From the NCBI RefSeq assembly GCF_954871325.1, contig NC_088775.1, positions 21,739,561 to 21,803,560 on the forward strand: DNA of 64,000 bases. The letters are read 5' to 3'. The notes under the pieces are model-generated. The model was not told where the DNA came from. It saw only the letters and a program-made list of their open reading frames with translations, and searched no databases. This DNA comes from Gordionus sp. m RMFG-2023 (Eukaryota; Nematomorpha; Gordioida; Chordodea; Parachordodidae). Made by a program: the position numbers and the translations under genes. Below, piece after piece: positions 11,051 to 23,180 of the stretch. Numbering within the stretch: the stretch's first letter is position 1; each line of letters starts with the position of its first letter.

Positions 11051-14000
11051 TTTAATGTTGATAATTATAATTTGAATATTAATAATAGAAGTATAGGTAA
11101 AGAGAGAAATATAAAGATAGAAAGTAGGAATTTTGAAATATATAAAATAAAAGGTTCAACTGGTGTAGATGTACGAAAAATTAAATTAGAGGATTTTTTA
11201 ATGAAAAATAAATGTCCGAGAGTCAAGATAAAGGCTGAAGAAGCAGAGATATGTTTTTTATTGGATACAGGAGCGGAGATTAGCCTAATGAGTGTAAAAG
11301 ATTTTAATAAATATTTTCCAAAAGAAAGATTCATTGCAAAGAGAATAAAAGTTAGACAATTAGACGGTAGCATGGTTAAAATTCTAGGTTTTTATGTGAT
11401 AAAATTGTTAGATATAAATAAGGAAGTAAAGTTATGGATTACGACACTAAAGATGGAGCCTATTTAAGGTTGGAATGACATTGAGAAGATAGGTCCTGAG
11501 TATAATTGGTGGTCTTTGTTTGAAAATGTCCGTGAGAAAAATAAAAAAAATAACGAATAAGATAATAAGAAGTGAGGATAAAGAGAAGACTGATTTACCT
11601 TGTGTAAGAGTTAAACAGGATATAGTTCTTGATGAACTCAAAAATCGAACACCAGAATTTTTAATTAGATATAGAAGTAACTTAGAAGAAAATAAAGAAA
11701 TATGAGATATAAAGACAATAGAGGTAAATACAGTCGAAGATAAACAACAAGGAATTAATAAAATGGTAGAACTGAATGTTGTTGAGGACAATTTTAACAA
11801 AGAAATAAAGATTATTTTGAATAGATATAAGGAAGTCTTTAAAGAAGAATTAGGAACTCTTAAAGATTTTGAAGTAGATATACGATTAGAACAAGATTAT
11901 CGACCTAAATATTGCAGCACAAGAAGATTGCCGTTTTTGTGGATAGAAGATATAAATAAGGAATTAGACAAATGGTTAAAAGAAGGAATTATAAAACCAA
12001 TAGTGCATAGTGTATGGGCAACACCGTTAGTTCCCATAAGAAAACCAGATAACAGTTTAAGACTGTGTATAGACTATAGAGTATCAGTTAACCCGTGGGT
12101 AATAAATGAAAGATATCCATTACCTAGAATAGAACAATTGCTGGCTAATTTAAGAGGAGCAACAATTTTTTCAAAAATAGATTTTTCGAATGCTTACTTG
12201 CAAATAAAGGTAAGTGAGAGAACAAGTAAGATATTAACGATTACAACGCATAGAGGATTATTTGCTTTTTGTCGTTTACCATTTGGTTTGAAAGTATCAG
12301 CTCCAATATTTCAAAGAACTATGGCGGCATTATTTCAAGGAATAAAGGGAATAATGTATTATTTAGACGATGTTTTGATATCTGGTAGAACAGAAGAAGA
12401 ACACAATGCTAGGTTAGTTAAAGTGTTAGATATTATATTAGAAAATGGTTTAAAAGCTAATATTAATTAAAGTGTTTTTGGAGTAAGAAAAATAAAGTAT
12501 TTAGGACATATTATAAAGGGAGATGAAATTACTCCAATTGCAAAGAATATAGATAAGATAATGAATATGAGAGCCCCAAATAATAAAATTAAAGTACAGG
12601 CGTTTTTGGGAGCAACGAATTATTATCATCGGTTTGTTCAAAATTTTGCAGAAATCGCCTCACCGTTGTATGATTTATTAAAGAAAAATAAAAAGCTTGA
12701 ATGGGGAGAAACACAGGAGAAAAGTTTTGAAACATTGAAGATAAAGATGGTAGAGAAACCGATTTTAAATTGTTTTAATGAGAAATTAGATATTATATTA
12801 GCGGTTGATGCATCTAATGAAGGTATAGGAGGAGTTTTATTACAGATGACCGATAAGGTTGAGAAACCGATTTTATTTTTATCGAGACGGTTTAGTAGCA
12901 CTGAGAAAAATTACTCCACTATCGAGAGAGAGGCTCTGGCTGTGAAATTCGGGCTTAGAAGTGCAAAGAATATCTGATTGGAAGAAGGTTTATTTTATAA
13001 ACGGATCATAAGCCGTTGGTAAATTTATTCAAGAAAGAAAATAAAGAACTTATGATGTCACCAAGACTACAGAGATGGTTAATTTTAGTTGGTAATTTCG
13101 ATTTTGAGATAAGATTCAGAGCAGGTAAACAAAATTGTTTACCAGATATATTATCGAGATTGTTTAAAAAAGACAGTGCAAACAAGGATACAGTAATCAA
13201 TAGTTTAGAATATATGGAAGATGAGGAAAAATTAAATAGTAAAGTTATAAGAGCTTTGAAGATAGATACAAGAGAAGAACCGATAACGTTTGAAAGAATA
13301 GAGGAAATATCCAAAAAAGATGAAGAATTAATAAGAATTAGAACTTGTTTGAAAGGAGAGGCAGAATGGAAAGGTGAAGACAAATCTTTTAAAAATATAA
13401 GGAATGAATTAAATATAGAAGACAATTGTTTATTGAGAGGATATCGATAGTGATACCGATTAAGTTAAGAAAAGATACATTAGCCGTATTACATTCAGGA
13501 CATCAAGGCATAGAAAGGAAGAATAAAGCAAGAGAATATATTTGGTGGCCCAAGATGTATAGTGAAATTGAAGAATTAGCTAGAAGCTGCGAGACATGTA
13601 ACATGTGGGATAATGTACCACCAAAGAATAAAGCAGAAAAATGGCTAGAAACGGACATTCCATGTAAAAGAATACATGTAGATTTTTTAGAATATGAAAA
13701 AAGAAGATATTTTATTATGGTAGATGCTGGATCGAAATGGATAGACTGTCAACAGGTTTCAGGTTTAACGACGAAGATAGCGTTGACTAAAATAAAATAT
13801 TTTGCAGGTAAATACTATTAATGGAAACTTTACTTTCGGATGGAGGCCCAGTATTTAAAGGTAGAGTTTTTAATCTGTGATAGGTGGAATATTAAACATT
13901 TAGTATCGCCAACACATTACCCGAGAAGTAATGGGCAAGCCGAGAGAATGGTAGCTATTGTTAAAAGCTGGCTAAAAAAAGAAAAATATGGAGAGGGGAA

Positions 14001-14289
14001 ATGGTGGCTGTTATTATTAGCATATAACAATACTAAAACGAGCAAAGGAAATTCACCATCAGAGATGTTTTTAGGTAGAAAAACAAGAACGGAATTAGAT
14101 TTTTTGAAAGAAAGAATAAATCAAAAGGAGGATACATATGATGATAAATTTAAAGTTGGAAGTCTAGTATGGATTCTACTGTTTGAGGGTCCAGTTAAAT
14201 GGGGGAAGGGTAAAGTAAGAATATAGGGGGAAAAAAGTAGAAGTAGAGATTGAAGGGCAAGAAGGCACTTTTACTAGACACCTAAAACA

Positions 14290-14790
14290 AGTAAGACTGA
14301 GAAGCTTAAGTAAAAGATATGGGAGACAATTAAAAGAAATAAATTGATGATAGACATTATTATGAGAATCATATTGATGATATACTTAATTATGAGAATC
14401 AATTGTTACAGAGATAAATTGAGGATAGACATAATTATGAGAATCATATTGATGATAGACAAAATGATGAGAATCATAATTTACCAGGGGATACAATTAA
14501 AAGAAATAAATTGATGATAGACATTATTATGAGAATCATTGATGATAGACATTATTATGAGAATCATATTGATGATATACTTAATTATGAGAATCAATTG
14601 TTAAAGAGATAAATTGAGGATAGACATATGAAAATCATATTGATGATAGACATAATGATGAGAATCATAATTTATCAGGGGATACAATTAAAAGAAGATA
14701 AATTGATGATAGACCTAATTTGAGAATTATATTGTTAGATGAAAGAAAATTGATGATAGACATAATTAGGAGAATCATAATTTCAAGAGA
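14290..14790 (+). repeat. ~30-bp tandem repeats downstream of integrase
   Basis: Many copies of ATTGATGATAGACATAATTA plus GAGAATCA variants. They form a higher-order repeat in which a ~185-bp block (14330-14510) recurs with small deletions at 14510-14690. It lies between integrase and the downstream zinc-knuckle ORF of the gypsy-like element. Confidence 0.8.
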
Positions 14791-16084
14791 TCAATGAGGA
14801 GAATAATCATTCTCGAGGAAATAAATTTAATGATAGACCTAATTATGAGGGTTTTAACGGTGAAGAAATTAATTATTAGAAGATTATGAAAGATATATAT
14901 TTTTATAGTAATTTTATAGATGGCATCATATGTCAGAGTAGGAAATAAGATTATCAAGATGGAAATCAGAGAAGCAGAGGGAGCGGCCGAATCAAACAGA
15001 TGGATCGAAGCGGCAAGGGCAGAAGCCCAACAAAGATACGGAGAGTTACTGCAGGAAATACCCAGAAAACAAAGGATAGAACGACGAATGGAGCCATATT
15101 GGGTTCGGAAGAATCGATTAGCATGTTGGGCGTGCGGAGGAATGCATAAATTAAGGTTTTGTCCGACGACAACAGCGTCCTCAATGAACGGTTCAGAGTT
15201 GGAGGTGCGAGAAGGTGGGGGACTAACGAAGGAAGCCTTGGAAAGCTAATCTTAAAGGGTGGAGGTGTTGTATTCAAATATATATGAGCTATTATTAATT
15301 TTGTTGTATTCAAATATATATAGATGAACTATTATTAATTTTGTTGTATTCAAATATATAGATATAACTATGATTAATTTGAATATGTAAAAAAAAGAAA
15401 AAGAAAACGATGTCTATTAATATTTATAATTTTTGATTATTGTTGAAAAAGATACTTGTAATTTTTCATTACTTATTTTTTTGATGAATTTTTATGATTT
15501 TATAATTTTGGAATATTAAAAAGATGAATAAAAATGAAAAGATTTTAAAATAAGAAAATCATTTTTAAAGTTAAAAAAAAAGGAAATTAGAATTAAACTG
15601 GTTACGGTCTCCGACAAGTGATTATAATTGAGTGTAACATTCGTAATATTACCGAATTTAGTAAATTTTATATATTAATTTATTTATCAATAGATTCCTT
15701 CATTGTATTCAGTCTCTCCCACTAGCCTCAGCAAAGAAATATCAATCCCATATTAAGGACTGGTACAGTTGATAAATAAAATAATATATAAAATTTACTA
15801 AATTCGGTAATCTTACGCATGTTACACTCAATTATAATCACTTGTCGGAGACCGTAACCAGCTTAATTCTAATTTCCTTTTTTTTAACATTAACGATTTT
15901 CTTATTTTAAAATCTTTTCATTTTTATTCATCTTTTTAATATTCCAAAATTATAAAATCATTAAAATTCATCAAAAAAATAAGTAATGAAAAATTACAAG
16001 TATCTTTTTCAACAATAATCAAAAATTATAAATATTCATAGACATCGTTTTCTTTTTTTTTTACATATTCAAATTAATCATAGT

Positions 16085-18864
16085 CATTGGTGTACGCAGC
16101 GGGGAGGGGCAGGGGAACAAATCTCTCCCCCCCCCCCTCCCAAAACCAAAATGCAGATGCCGGACATATTTTTCAAAAATATTATTTTTTATATTTTATT
16201 ATAATTATTCATATCTATTTCTTTTTAAATTTTTATATTATTACCTTTTTCATTTACTAATTTACTTTATCAATTAATTTCATTTTCAAGTTTTCTTTGT
16301 GGCATAATATTTATCTATTATTTTTAAATTTCCCGGTATTATAATTTTCAAATTTCTAGTCATGGATATTAGACCTTTTTTTTAAAAACGCTGAAGGTGA
16401 AAATCATGCCAAAAAGCAAAAAAGTATAGTATGATAATTTAATAAACAAAAGCTGTGAACTGATGATTTCCTCAAAAGAATCAATTCAAAAGGGGGATAT
16501 GATTCCCATTTCATCAATAATTGATAAAAATAGGGTTAAAATTGCAAAAGAAAATAGAGGCAAGATAAAACTAACTATTGAGGCTGTTTTATATTGTGGC
16601 TTGCAAGGCCTAGCACTTCGTGGCCACAAGGATTCAGGAAGCTTAAATTTTAATAATAATGATAACGAAGGTAATTTCCGTGGACTTTTAAAATTTAAAG
16701 CATTAGGAGATCCTGTATTAATACAGAGCCTCATTAGTACCAATAAAAATGCTACTTATCTCAGCCCTAGGATATAAAATGAGATAATTGATATTTGCAA
16801 CAATATCATTTTAGAAAAATTGATTGTTGAAATCAATTCTGCCCCATGCTTCTCAATTTTGGCAGATGAGACCACGGACATTGCTGGCATTGAGCAGATG
16901 TCGTTGTGTGCGCGATATGTAGATAGATACTCATAAAAACATTATCAAGGAAAGTTTCTCCAATTTATTCCTGTTTCAAGCAAGACTGGGTCTGCTTTAG
17001 CTGATGTAATATTTGTGAATCTTAAAAAATTAAAAGTAATAATTTATCTTATTATATAATTATTTTAAAAAATATAGCTAAATATAAATATAATACGTGG
17101 GCAAGGGTATGATGGAGCACGTGCAATGAGTGGACAATTCAATGGGCTTCAGGCATTTATTTAAAAAAAAATGCCCAACGCTATATATGTCCACTGTGCT
17201 GCCCATTCACTCAACTTAGCAATATCGGATTCATGTTCTTTACCATTGATATCAAATTGCTTAGGTTTTTAATTATTAAATTAATTTTTTTTATTTATAT
17301 CAGGTAAAATATCTAGCATCTATGAGATGTTTAGATACCCCAAGCGTCAAAATATTTTGAACAGAATTATATCTGAAACTCCTTGCCCAACAAGGAGAAA
17401 AAAATTGCAAAAAGCTTGTCCAACAAGATGGAGTCCAAGCAGTAACAGCTTTTATCGAGTTAGAAGAGCCGATTATTAATGCTCTTATAAAAATATCACA
17501 ATGTCTGAAAAAGATATTTCTTCAGAAGCACACGCAAGTTACTGGATTCAATACTTATACCAAATTTTTTTTTCGCATAAGAATGTATTAATAAATTATT
17601 TAATTATACAACTATTTTATGTAATACTTTTCAAAAACCTGAAATTGATTTGATTGAGATGATGAGAATAGCAGAGACAATTTTATTAGAAATCAAAGAA
17701 ATTAGAGCTAATGCTGATGAGGAATTTCATATTTTATATGTTAATGTTGAATCAAAAGCAGAGCTATACGAGTTCAATATTTGTCTCCCTCGAATTACAG
17801 TAAGGCAAACTTATCGTCCAAATATTAATATAGGGTCAATAGAAGAATATTATATAATAAATGTCCTTATACCTCTTTTGGATACATTTATAACCTAAGT
17901 AAATGAAAGGTTTTTAATTTATCAAGAAACACATATCAATCTGCAGATATTACTTCCGCAAAAGCCCTTTGAACCTTTTTCAGATGGTGATAGAAAAAAA
18001 AAATATTTGGAAGATTTTTATCGTGAAGACATTAATGTATCTCATGATGCTTTATTAGCTGAACGCCAACTATGGTATAAAAGATTATATGGTTGATATA
18101 GTCCCAAAAAATGCTATGATGCTTTGCATCATTTCAAACATCTTTTAGATTATTTTACCAATATATTGAAATTATTATATATATTAGCAACTCTTCCCAT
18201 TAGTACTGCAACTAATGAGAGAACATTCTCTTCTTTAAGAAGATTAAAAACGTACCTAAGAAGTACAACTTCTGAAAGTAGGTTGAATGGTCTGGCCCTT
18301 TTGAATATTCATAGGCATTTGACGCCAAACATGGATAAGATAATTGGAAAATTAGCTCCCTCCCAACGAAGATTGGATTTTACATAATAAAAATATAATG
18401 TTTCTATAATATTTTTTGTGCTATCATTTTTTAATGTCTTATATATTTTTCTTTTACATAAAAAATATAATTATTCATATTTCCAACATTTAGATTTTTT
18501 ATACTTTATAAATATATAAATTTTAAAAGCTCAAAAAAATTTAAATTTCTATTATATTTTATTTATTTTATAGTCATCATATCCTGGTTATATCCACTTA
18601 ATATTTTATAATTCAGATTTATTTAAAGTATTTATATGCCGCCGGTTATATTCATTCGTTTAATATTTTTTAAAATCAAATTTATTTTTATATATCGGTT
18701 TATATATTTAATTTTTTATAATTCATATTAATTTAAATTTGTATATTAGAAATAGTTATTAGTCCTAATAAATGTATGCTTGATATTTTAAAATAATAAT
18801 TTTATTTAAAAAAATTTTAATTATCCCCCCCCCCCCCCACATCAAATTCCTGCGTACGCTACTG
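16085..18864 (+). mobile_element. Inner hAT transposon, full length, non-functional
   Basis: Tips CATTGGTGTACGCAG (16085) and the complement of CAGTAGCGTACGCAG (ending 18864) are hAT-type. A perfect 8-bp target duplication ATCATAGT flanks it (16077-16084 and 18865-18872), and joining the flanks restores the hairpin arm it interrupted. It carries one transposase pseudogene (16463-18387) and a poly-C tract at 18826-18839. At 2780 bp it is about the usual size for ZMYM1/DUF4371-like hATs. It is the innermost and so the youngest level of the nest. Confidence 0.92.
16463..18387 (+). pseudogene. hAT transposase (DUF4371 / ZMYM1-like), disrupted
   Basis: A cut-and-paste DNA transposase that would bind the element tips and act in the nucleus. 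The N-terminal DUF4371 block starts at 16463 (SLNFNNNDNEGNFRGLLKF). The first catalytic Asp lies in ILADETTDIAG (about 16855). After a probable intron (about 17034-17082) comes RGQGYDGARAMSGQFNG and CAAHSLNLAISDS, then another likely intron ending TATATCAG at 17304. The last part (17650-18387) holds the dimerisation region with the final Glu in ATNERTFSSLRRLKTYLRS and ends QRRLDFT. In-frame stops at 16775, 16934 and 17896 and others make it inactive. No zinc finger is seen upstream of 16463. The family is certain; exact exon ends are inferred. Confidence 0.88.
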
Positions 18865-18969
18865 ATCATAGTTATATCTATATATTTGAATACAACAAAA
18901 TTAATAATAGTTCATCTATATATATTTGAATACACAAAATTAATAATAGCTCATATATATATATTTGAG

Positions 18970-19425
18970 TACAACAGTCATAATCGTTATTTTTAAAGTT
19001 TTTTGAATTTTTTTGAAGCATATGGGCAAAAATAGAAATTGCTAACATGTTAAAATAAAATATCAATGAAGATGTACCATAGATAAGTGACAATTGTTAT
19101 AATCATTGTTTTTAAAGTTTTTTTAAATTTTTTGATACAAAAGGGTAAAAATATAGATTGAAAAAATGTCAAATTAAAATTTCATGAAGATGTACCATAT
19201 AAAAGTGACAATTGTCATAATCTTTATTTTTAAAAGTTTTCAATTTTTTTGAAGCAAATGGGTTAAAATATAAATTGCTAACATGTTAAAATAATATTTC
19301 AGTAAAGATGTACCCTAGATAAGTGACAATAGTCATCATCGTTATTTTTAAAGTTTTTGAATTGTTTGACGCAATTGGACAAAAATATATATTGTTAACA
19401 TATAATAAAATTTCAGTCGAAACAA
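18970..19425 (+). repeat. Satellite array, left arm of foldback 1, continued
   Basis: About four units in the same direction as 10005-10372, beginning inside the palindrome (GTCATAATCG) just after the retroelement hairpin. The two halves join into a regular array when the insertion is taken out. Confidence 0.85.
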
Positions 19426-19844
19426 AAAAACAAATTATTTTCATTCTCATAAACGTTGCTCCTTTTATCCTGCTTAAAATTTGATTAAAATATGCAAAAT
19501 GATTATTAAAGATAGTTGTAACCTATGTTAAATTCTAAACTTTTAAGACATAGATTCGCAATCTTATTCCTTTAATTAAATTTTAATTCTACATCATAAA
19601 AATGTATAACCTTGCATTCACAGTTAGCAAATATTTTTGTATACTCGTGGCAAAATAGTGCTGATTATGAATTCAGGGTAGGATTTTTATAGAAAGAACT
19701 TAAAAACCATGTGAATATTATTTATATGACATAATCAACATCCTATAAATTTAATGTTAAGATTTTATTATGGTTAAAATGGATTACATTCTATATTTTA
19801 ACCGTTTACATCAAAGAACTTTAAAAATAACGTTTATAAAAATT
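19426..19844. other. Centre of foldback element 1
   Basis: Unique AT-rich sequence between the two opposed arrays, with no ORF of note. It is not obviously similar to the centre of foldback element 2 (38610-38875). Confidence 0.6.
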
Positions 19845-21335
19845 GTCACTTTTCAATAGTATATTTTCATGAAATTTTAATTTAACATGTTTTGCGTCAA
19901 AAAAATTCAAAAAACTTTAAAAATAACGCTTATGACAATTGTCACTTATCTAGGGTACATTTTCACTGAAAATTTATTTTAACATGTTTGCAATATTTAT
20001 TTTTGCCCATTTGCGTCTAAAAAATTCAAATAATTTTAAAAATAACGATCATGACAATTGTCACCTTTCTATGGTACATCTTCATGAAATTTTAATTTAA
20101 CATGTTTATAATCTATATTTTTATCCATTTGCGTTAAAAAAATACAAAAAACTTTAAAAACACCATTCTCAACCCTACCCCCTCAGATTTTTCTAAATAT
20201 TTTAAAATCTTCACGTTTTATTTAAATATGTTATCAATACTTATTTTGGCCCATTTACGTCAAAAAAAGTTTAAAAATAATGATTATAATAATTGTCACT
20301 TATCTAGGGTACATCTTCACTGAAGTTTTATTTAAACATGCTAGCAATATTTATTCTAACCCATTTTGGTCAAAAAAAATTCAAAAACTTTAAAAATAAC
20401 GATTATGACAATTGTCACTTTTCAATGGTACATCTTCATGAAATTTTAATTTAGCATGTTTACAATTAATATTTTTACCCATTTACAACAAAAGAATTCA
20501 AAATAAACAACGATTATAACAATTGTAACTTATCTATGGTACATCTTCACTGAAATTTTAAGACATGTTAGCAACTTATTTTAGCCCATTTACGTCAAAA
20601 AAATTCAAAATATAAAATTGACAATTGTCACTTTTCTAAGGTATACCTTGATGAAATTTTAATTTAACATGTTTACAATCGATATTTTTACCCATTTACG
20701 TTAAAAAAATTTAAAAAAGCTTAAAAATAATGATTATGATAATATTCACTATCTAGGATACATCTTCACTGAAATTTTATTTAAACATACTAGCAAAACG
20801 CATTTTGATCAAAAAAATTCAATAAACTTTAAAAATAACGATTATGACAATTGTCAATTTTCAATGGTAAATCTTTATGAAATTTTAATTTACCATGTTT
20901 ACAATCTATATTTTTACCCATTTGCAACAAAAAAATTCAAAAACTTTATAAACAACGATTATGACAATTGTAACTTATATCTATGGTACATCATTACTGA
21001 AATTTTATTTTAACATGTAACAACTTATATTTTTGCCCATTTACGTCAAGAAATTGTAAAAAAAACTCTAAAAATAATGATTATGACAATTGTCGCTTTT
21101 ATATGGTACATCCTAATTGAAATTATAATTTAACATGTTAAAAATACATATTTTTGCCCATTAGCGTTAAAAAAATCTAATATGTTTAAAAATACCGATT
21201 ATGATAATTGCCATATTTCCAAGGAACATCTTCATTGAATTTATAATTTAACATCTTTACAATATAAATGATATTTTTACCCTTTTGAGTCAATAAATTT
21301 CAAAAATCTTAATAAATAACGAACTGACAATTGTC
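19845..21335 (-). repeat. Satellite array, right arm of foldback 1
   Basis: About 13 units of ~105-115 bp in the opposite direction to the left arm: GATTATGACAATTGTCACTT, GGTACATCTTCA, TTTAACATGTT and CCCATTTGCGTCAAAAAAA blocks recur. Units alternate slightly between two variants (TTTCTATGGTACATC and TATCTAGGGTACATC), which suggests a two-unit higher-order structure. Confidence 0.85.
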
Positions 21336-21769
21336 ACATTAAATTATTTTCCTTAAAAGGATCATATAAAATAATTAAATAAGTTGAATATAAATATTTA
21401 AAAAAAAAATTATTTAGAAAACCCACCTCTTTTAATATATTTAAGAAATAGATAATTTTACAAAAATGATAAAAAAAACTATAAAAGATTTCACTTAAAA
21501 ATTGTACATTTATAATAAATTTCACAAAAGAATTCCTCAAAAAAAATATATTTACAAAGAAATTTAAAATTTTTATCAAAATATGTTCAAAAATCTTTTT
21601 AAACTTCAAGAAATATTTTTTACTTAAAATCTTGGGCGTTAAAATCACTAATAATTGTAACAAAAATAATATTACAATAGTAGCATATCATTTTTTTTAT
21701 TAAAAAACATCAAATAATAAATATTATGTTTTCTTTTAAATAAATGCATTCGCAATATATTTATTGTTT

Positions 21770-22086
21770 CGCGGTAATGCGCTCGCGATAAAAACTTCGC
21801 GCAAACATATTCGCGATAAAATATTCGCTATAAAGTGTTCGCGTAAAATGTTTCGCTAAAATGTATTCGCTCTAATAAATTCGCGGTTAAGGTTTCGCGG
21901 AAATAAATTCGCGATAATGGCTTCGCGATAATGGCTTCGCGAAATTGTCTTCGTTATAAATGTTTCGCGGAGATAAATTCGCAGAATTGGTTTCGCGATT
22001 TTACCTTCGCTATAAAAACTTTTCGCGATAAACGACATTAAGTTTATCGAAAAAGTGTTTCGCGATAAAAGTTTCGCTGAATTGAC
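21770..22086. repeat. Right end cap of foldback element 1
   Basis: Irregular repeats of TTCGCGATAA, TTTCGCGG and ATTCGCG words, the inverted counterpart of 9270-9525. The outermost 39 bp match the left end perfectly. The 90-residue ORF on the minus strand is a by-product of the repeats. Confidence 0.85.
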
Positions 22087-22384
22087 CTGATACGAAATAA
22101 ATATACATAACATAAAATAAAATAACAAAAATAGAAAAATAAAAATATCGGATCCTGCAGGCTCGGTCTATATAGGGAACTTACCTAAAATGTCGTTAAA
22201 AGGTTATAATAATATTTTAAATTTTAGCAAAAATTAAAATTAATTTAAATATTTCTTCCATGTGTATTAATATTTTATCACACAAAAATTTAAATAGATT
22301 TTCATACATTTTTTTAAAAATCTTAATTATTAATAGATAAAAATTTTATCCTAAAAAAATTCTATTTAATTTATCTACTAATAA

Positions 22385-23180
22385 CTCTAATTAGGCAAAA
22401 TTTCTAGAGTGTATAAAATGCTCAGAAATCCAAAGAGACAGAAGTTGCTGAATATAATTATTTCTTAGACTTCTTAAGCTACAAGAAAAGGTATTCGGCA
22501 AGATGGAGCCTTTGACATTAAGCGTTACCGCCTTTTTGGATCTAGAAGAATCTATTTTGATTGCCTTTTAAGAAATATCGGAATGACCTGAACCAGAAAT
22601 TTATGAAGGTTACACAACAATTTTTGCAATATTTTTCAAAAAAATGATTTGGATTTGGTTGAGGTTATGATAAGCGAATATTATTATATTACAACTTATA
22701 AGAGCTGATATCCACCAATACTTTTACAATATTTGTGTGATTGTTGAGGCTAAGCGAAATTATATGATCTTGATCAAAAGCTTCTACTTGCATGTAGACA
22801 AACAATCGTTGCAGTATTAGCATGGACTCAATTGAGGATTACTATAGAATAACTGTTATTCCACTTATGGATACATTTTTAAATCAATTAGCCATTTGCG
22901 ATTTATCAAATGGCTCTATCCAATTTACATATATTATTACCTATAAATCTGTCTGAGGATTAAATCTTGATATTGAAAATTAAATATTTCGCACAATTAT
23001 ATTCAACCTAATCTTCATTACGAAGAATTAAAACTTATCTTAGAATTGTGACATTAAAAAATTGATTTATACTAGCTCTGCTTAATATACATAGATATGT
23101 AATCCCCAATACAGAACAACCTATTGAAAAATTGGAGCAATCGCATAGAAGATGAAATCTCCATTCATGAATGATATTTT
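22385..23180 (+). pseudogene. hAT transposase remnant of the outer element
   Basis: Pieces in order match the inner hAT transposase: GKISRVYKMLRNPKRQK near 22398, a middle part with LIRADIHQYFYN, and a final part with SSLRRIKTYLRI and ALLNIHRYVIPNTEQPIEKL (about 23010-23150). Many stops and frame changes make it dead. Its position 0.3 kb inside the right tip at 23474 fits the same element. The nucleotides differ clearly from the inner copy, so the outer element is an older or different subfamily. Confidence 0.75.

Larger units (their letters stand above)
10373..15267 (+). mobile_element. Broken Ty3/gypsy-like retroelement (K02A2.6-like)
   Basis: Fossil. Parts in order: end of gag with three CCHC zinc knuckles (about 10.50-10.70 kb; first CYSCGQPGHMSRQC), an asparagine-rich spacer of repeats (10.70-11.05), protease (about 11.2-11.45, LLDTGAEISLMS), reverse transcriptase (about 11.8-12.5, MYYLDDVLISG), RNase H (12.6-13.0, ILAVDASNEGIGGVLLQ), integrase (13.4-14.2, HSGHQGIERKNKA and YPRSNGQAERMVAIV), a 30-bp-repeat spacer (14.29-14.79), and a 109-residue ORF with CWACGGMHKLRFC (14.92-15.25). 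The 5' end and 5' LTR are absent. It looks broken in about half a dozen places, but motifs are well kept, so it is fairly young compared with its neighbours. It sits in a satellite arm of foldback element 1. Confidence 0.9.
15268..18968. repeat. Large hairpin at the retroelement 3' end, split by a hAT
   Basis: The left arm (15268-15690) begins TGTTGTATTCAAATATATAT and carries three ~36-bp direct repeats. The right arm (15775-16084 continuing at 18865-18968) is its inverted copy and ends in the complement of the same tip, directly against the satellite array. The centre of about 80 bp (15695-15775) has CAATAGATTCCTTCATTG. Without the hAT insertion it is about 0.91 kb. The left arm may be the 3' LTR of the retroelement and the right arm an inverted LTR, or the whole may be a separate short foldback element. 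Confidence 0.75.
9270..22086. mobile_element. Foldback element 1 (CGCGAAA ends, satellite arms)
   Basis: Perfect 39-bp terminal inverted repeats (9270-9308 and 22048-22086, tip GTCAATTCAGCG). Then come about 250-320 bp of irregular CGCGAAA/TTTCGCG repeats, about 480 bp of AT-rich sequence shared with foldback element 2, and satellite arrays that run in one direction on the left (10005-10372 continuing at 18970-19425) and the opposite direction on the right (19845-21335). Without the insertion at 10373-18969 it would be about 4.2 kb, the same size as foldback element 2. No transposase of its own is visible. A target duplication was not found. Foldback elements elsewhere (for example Drosophila FB and Galileo) have comparable long, internally repetitive arms. 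Confidence 0.8.

Noticed and set aside
10791-11075. 94-residue hydrophobic ORF that looks like membrane segments
   Set aside because: Alternative frame of the 78-bp repeats. The asparagine-rich frame fits the gag-to-protease linker.
11065-13425. Minus-strand ORFs of 87-139 residues opposite the gypsy-like pol
   Set aside because: Serine/leucine/phenylalanine-rich shadows of the plus-strand pol regions.
9270-22086. Polinton/Maverick, suggested by terminal inverted repeats 12.8 kb apart
   Set aside because: No capsid, polymerase B, ATPase or protease genes of that group. The size is due to nested insertions, and the base element is about 4.2 kb of satellite arms.
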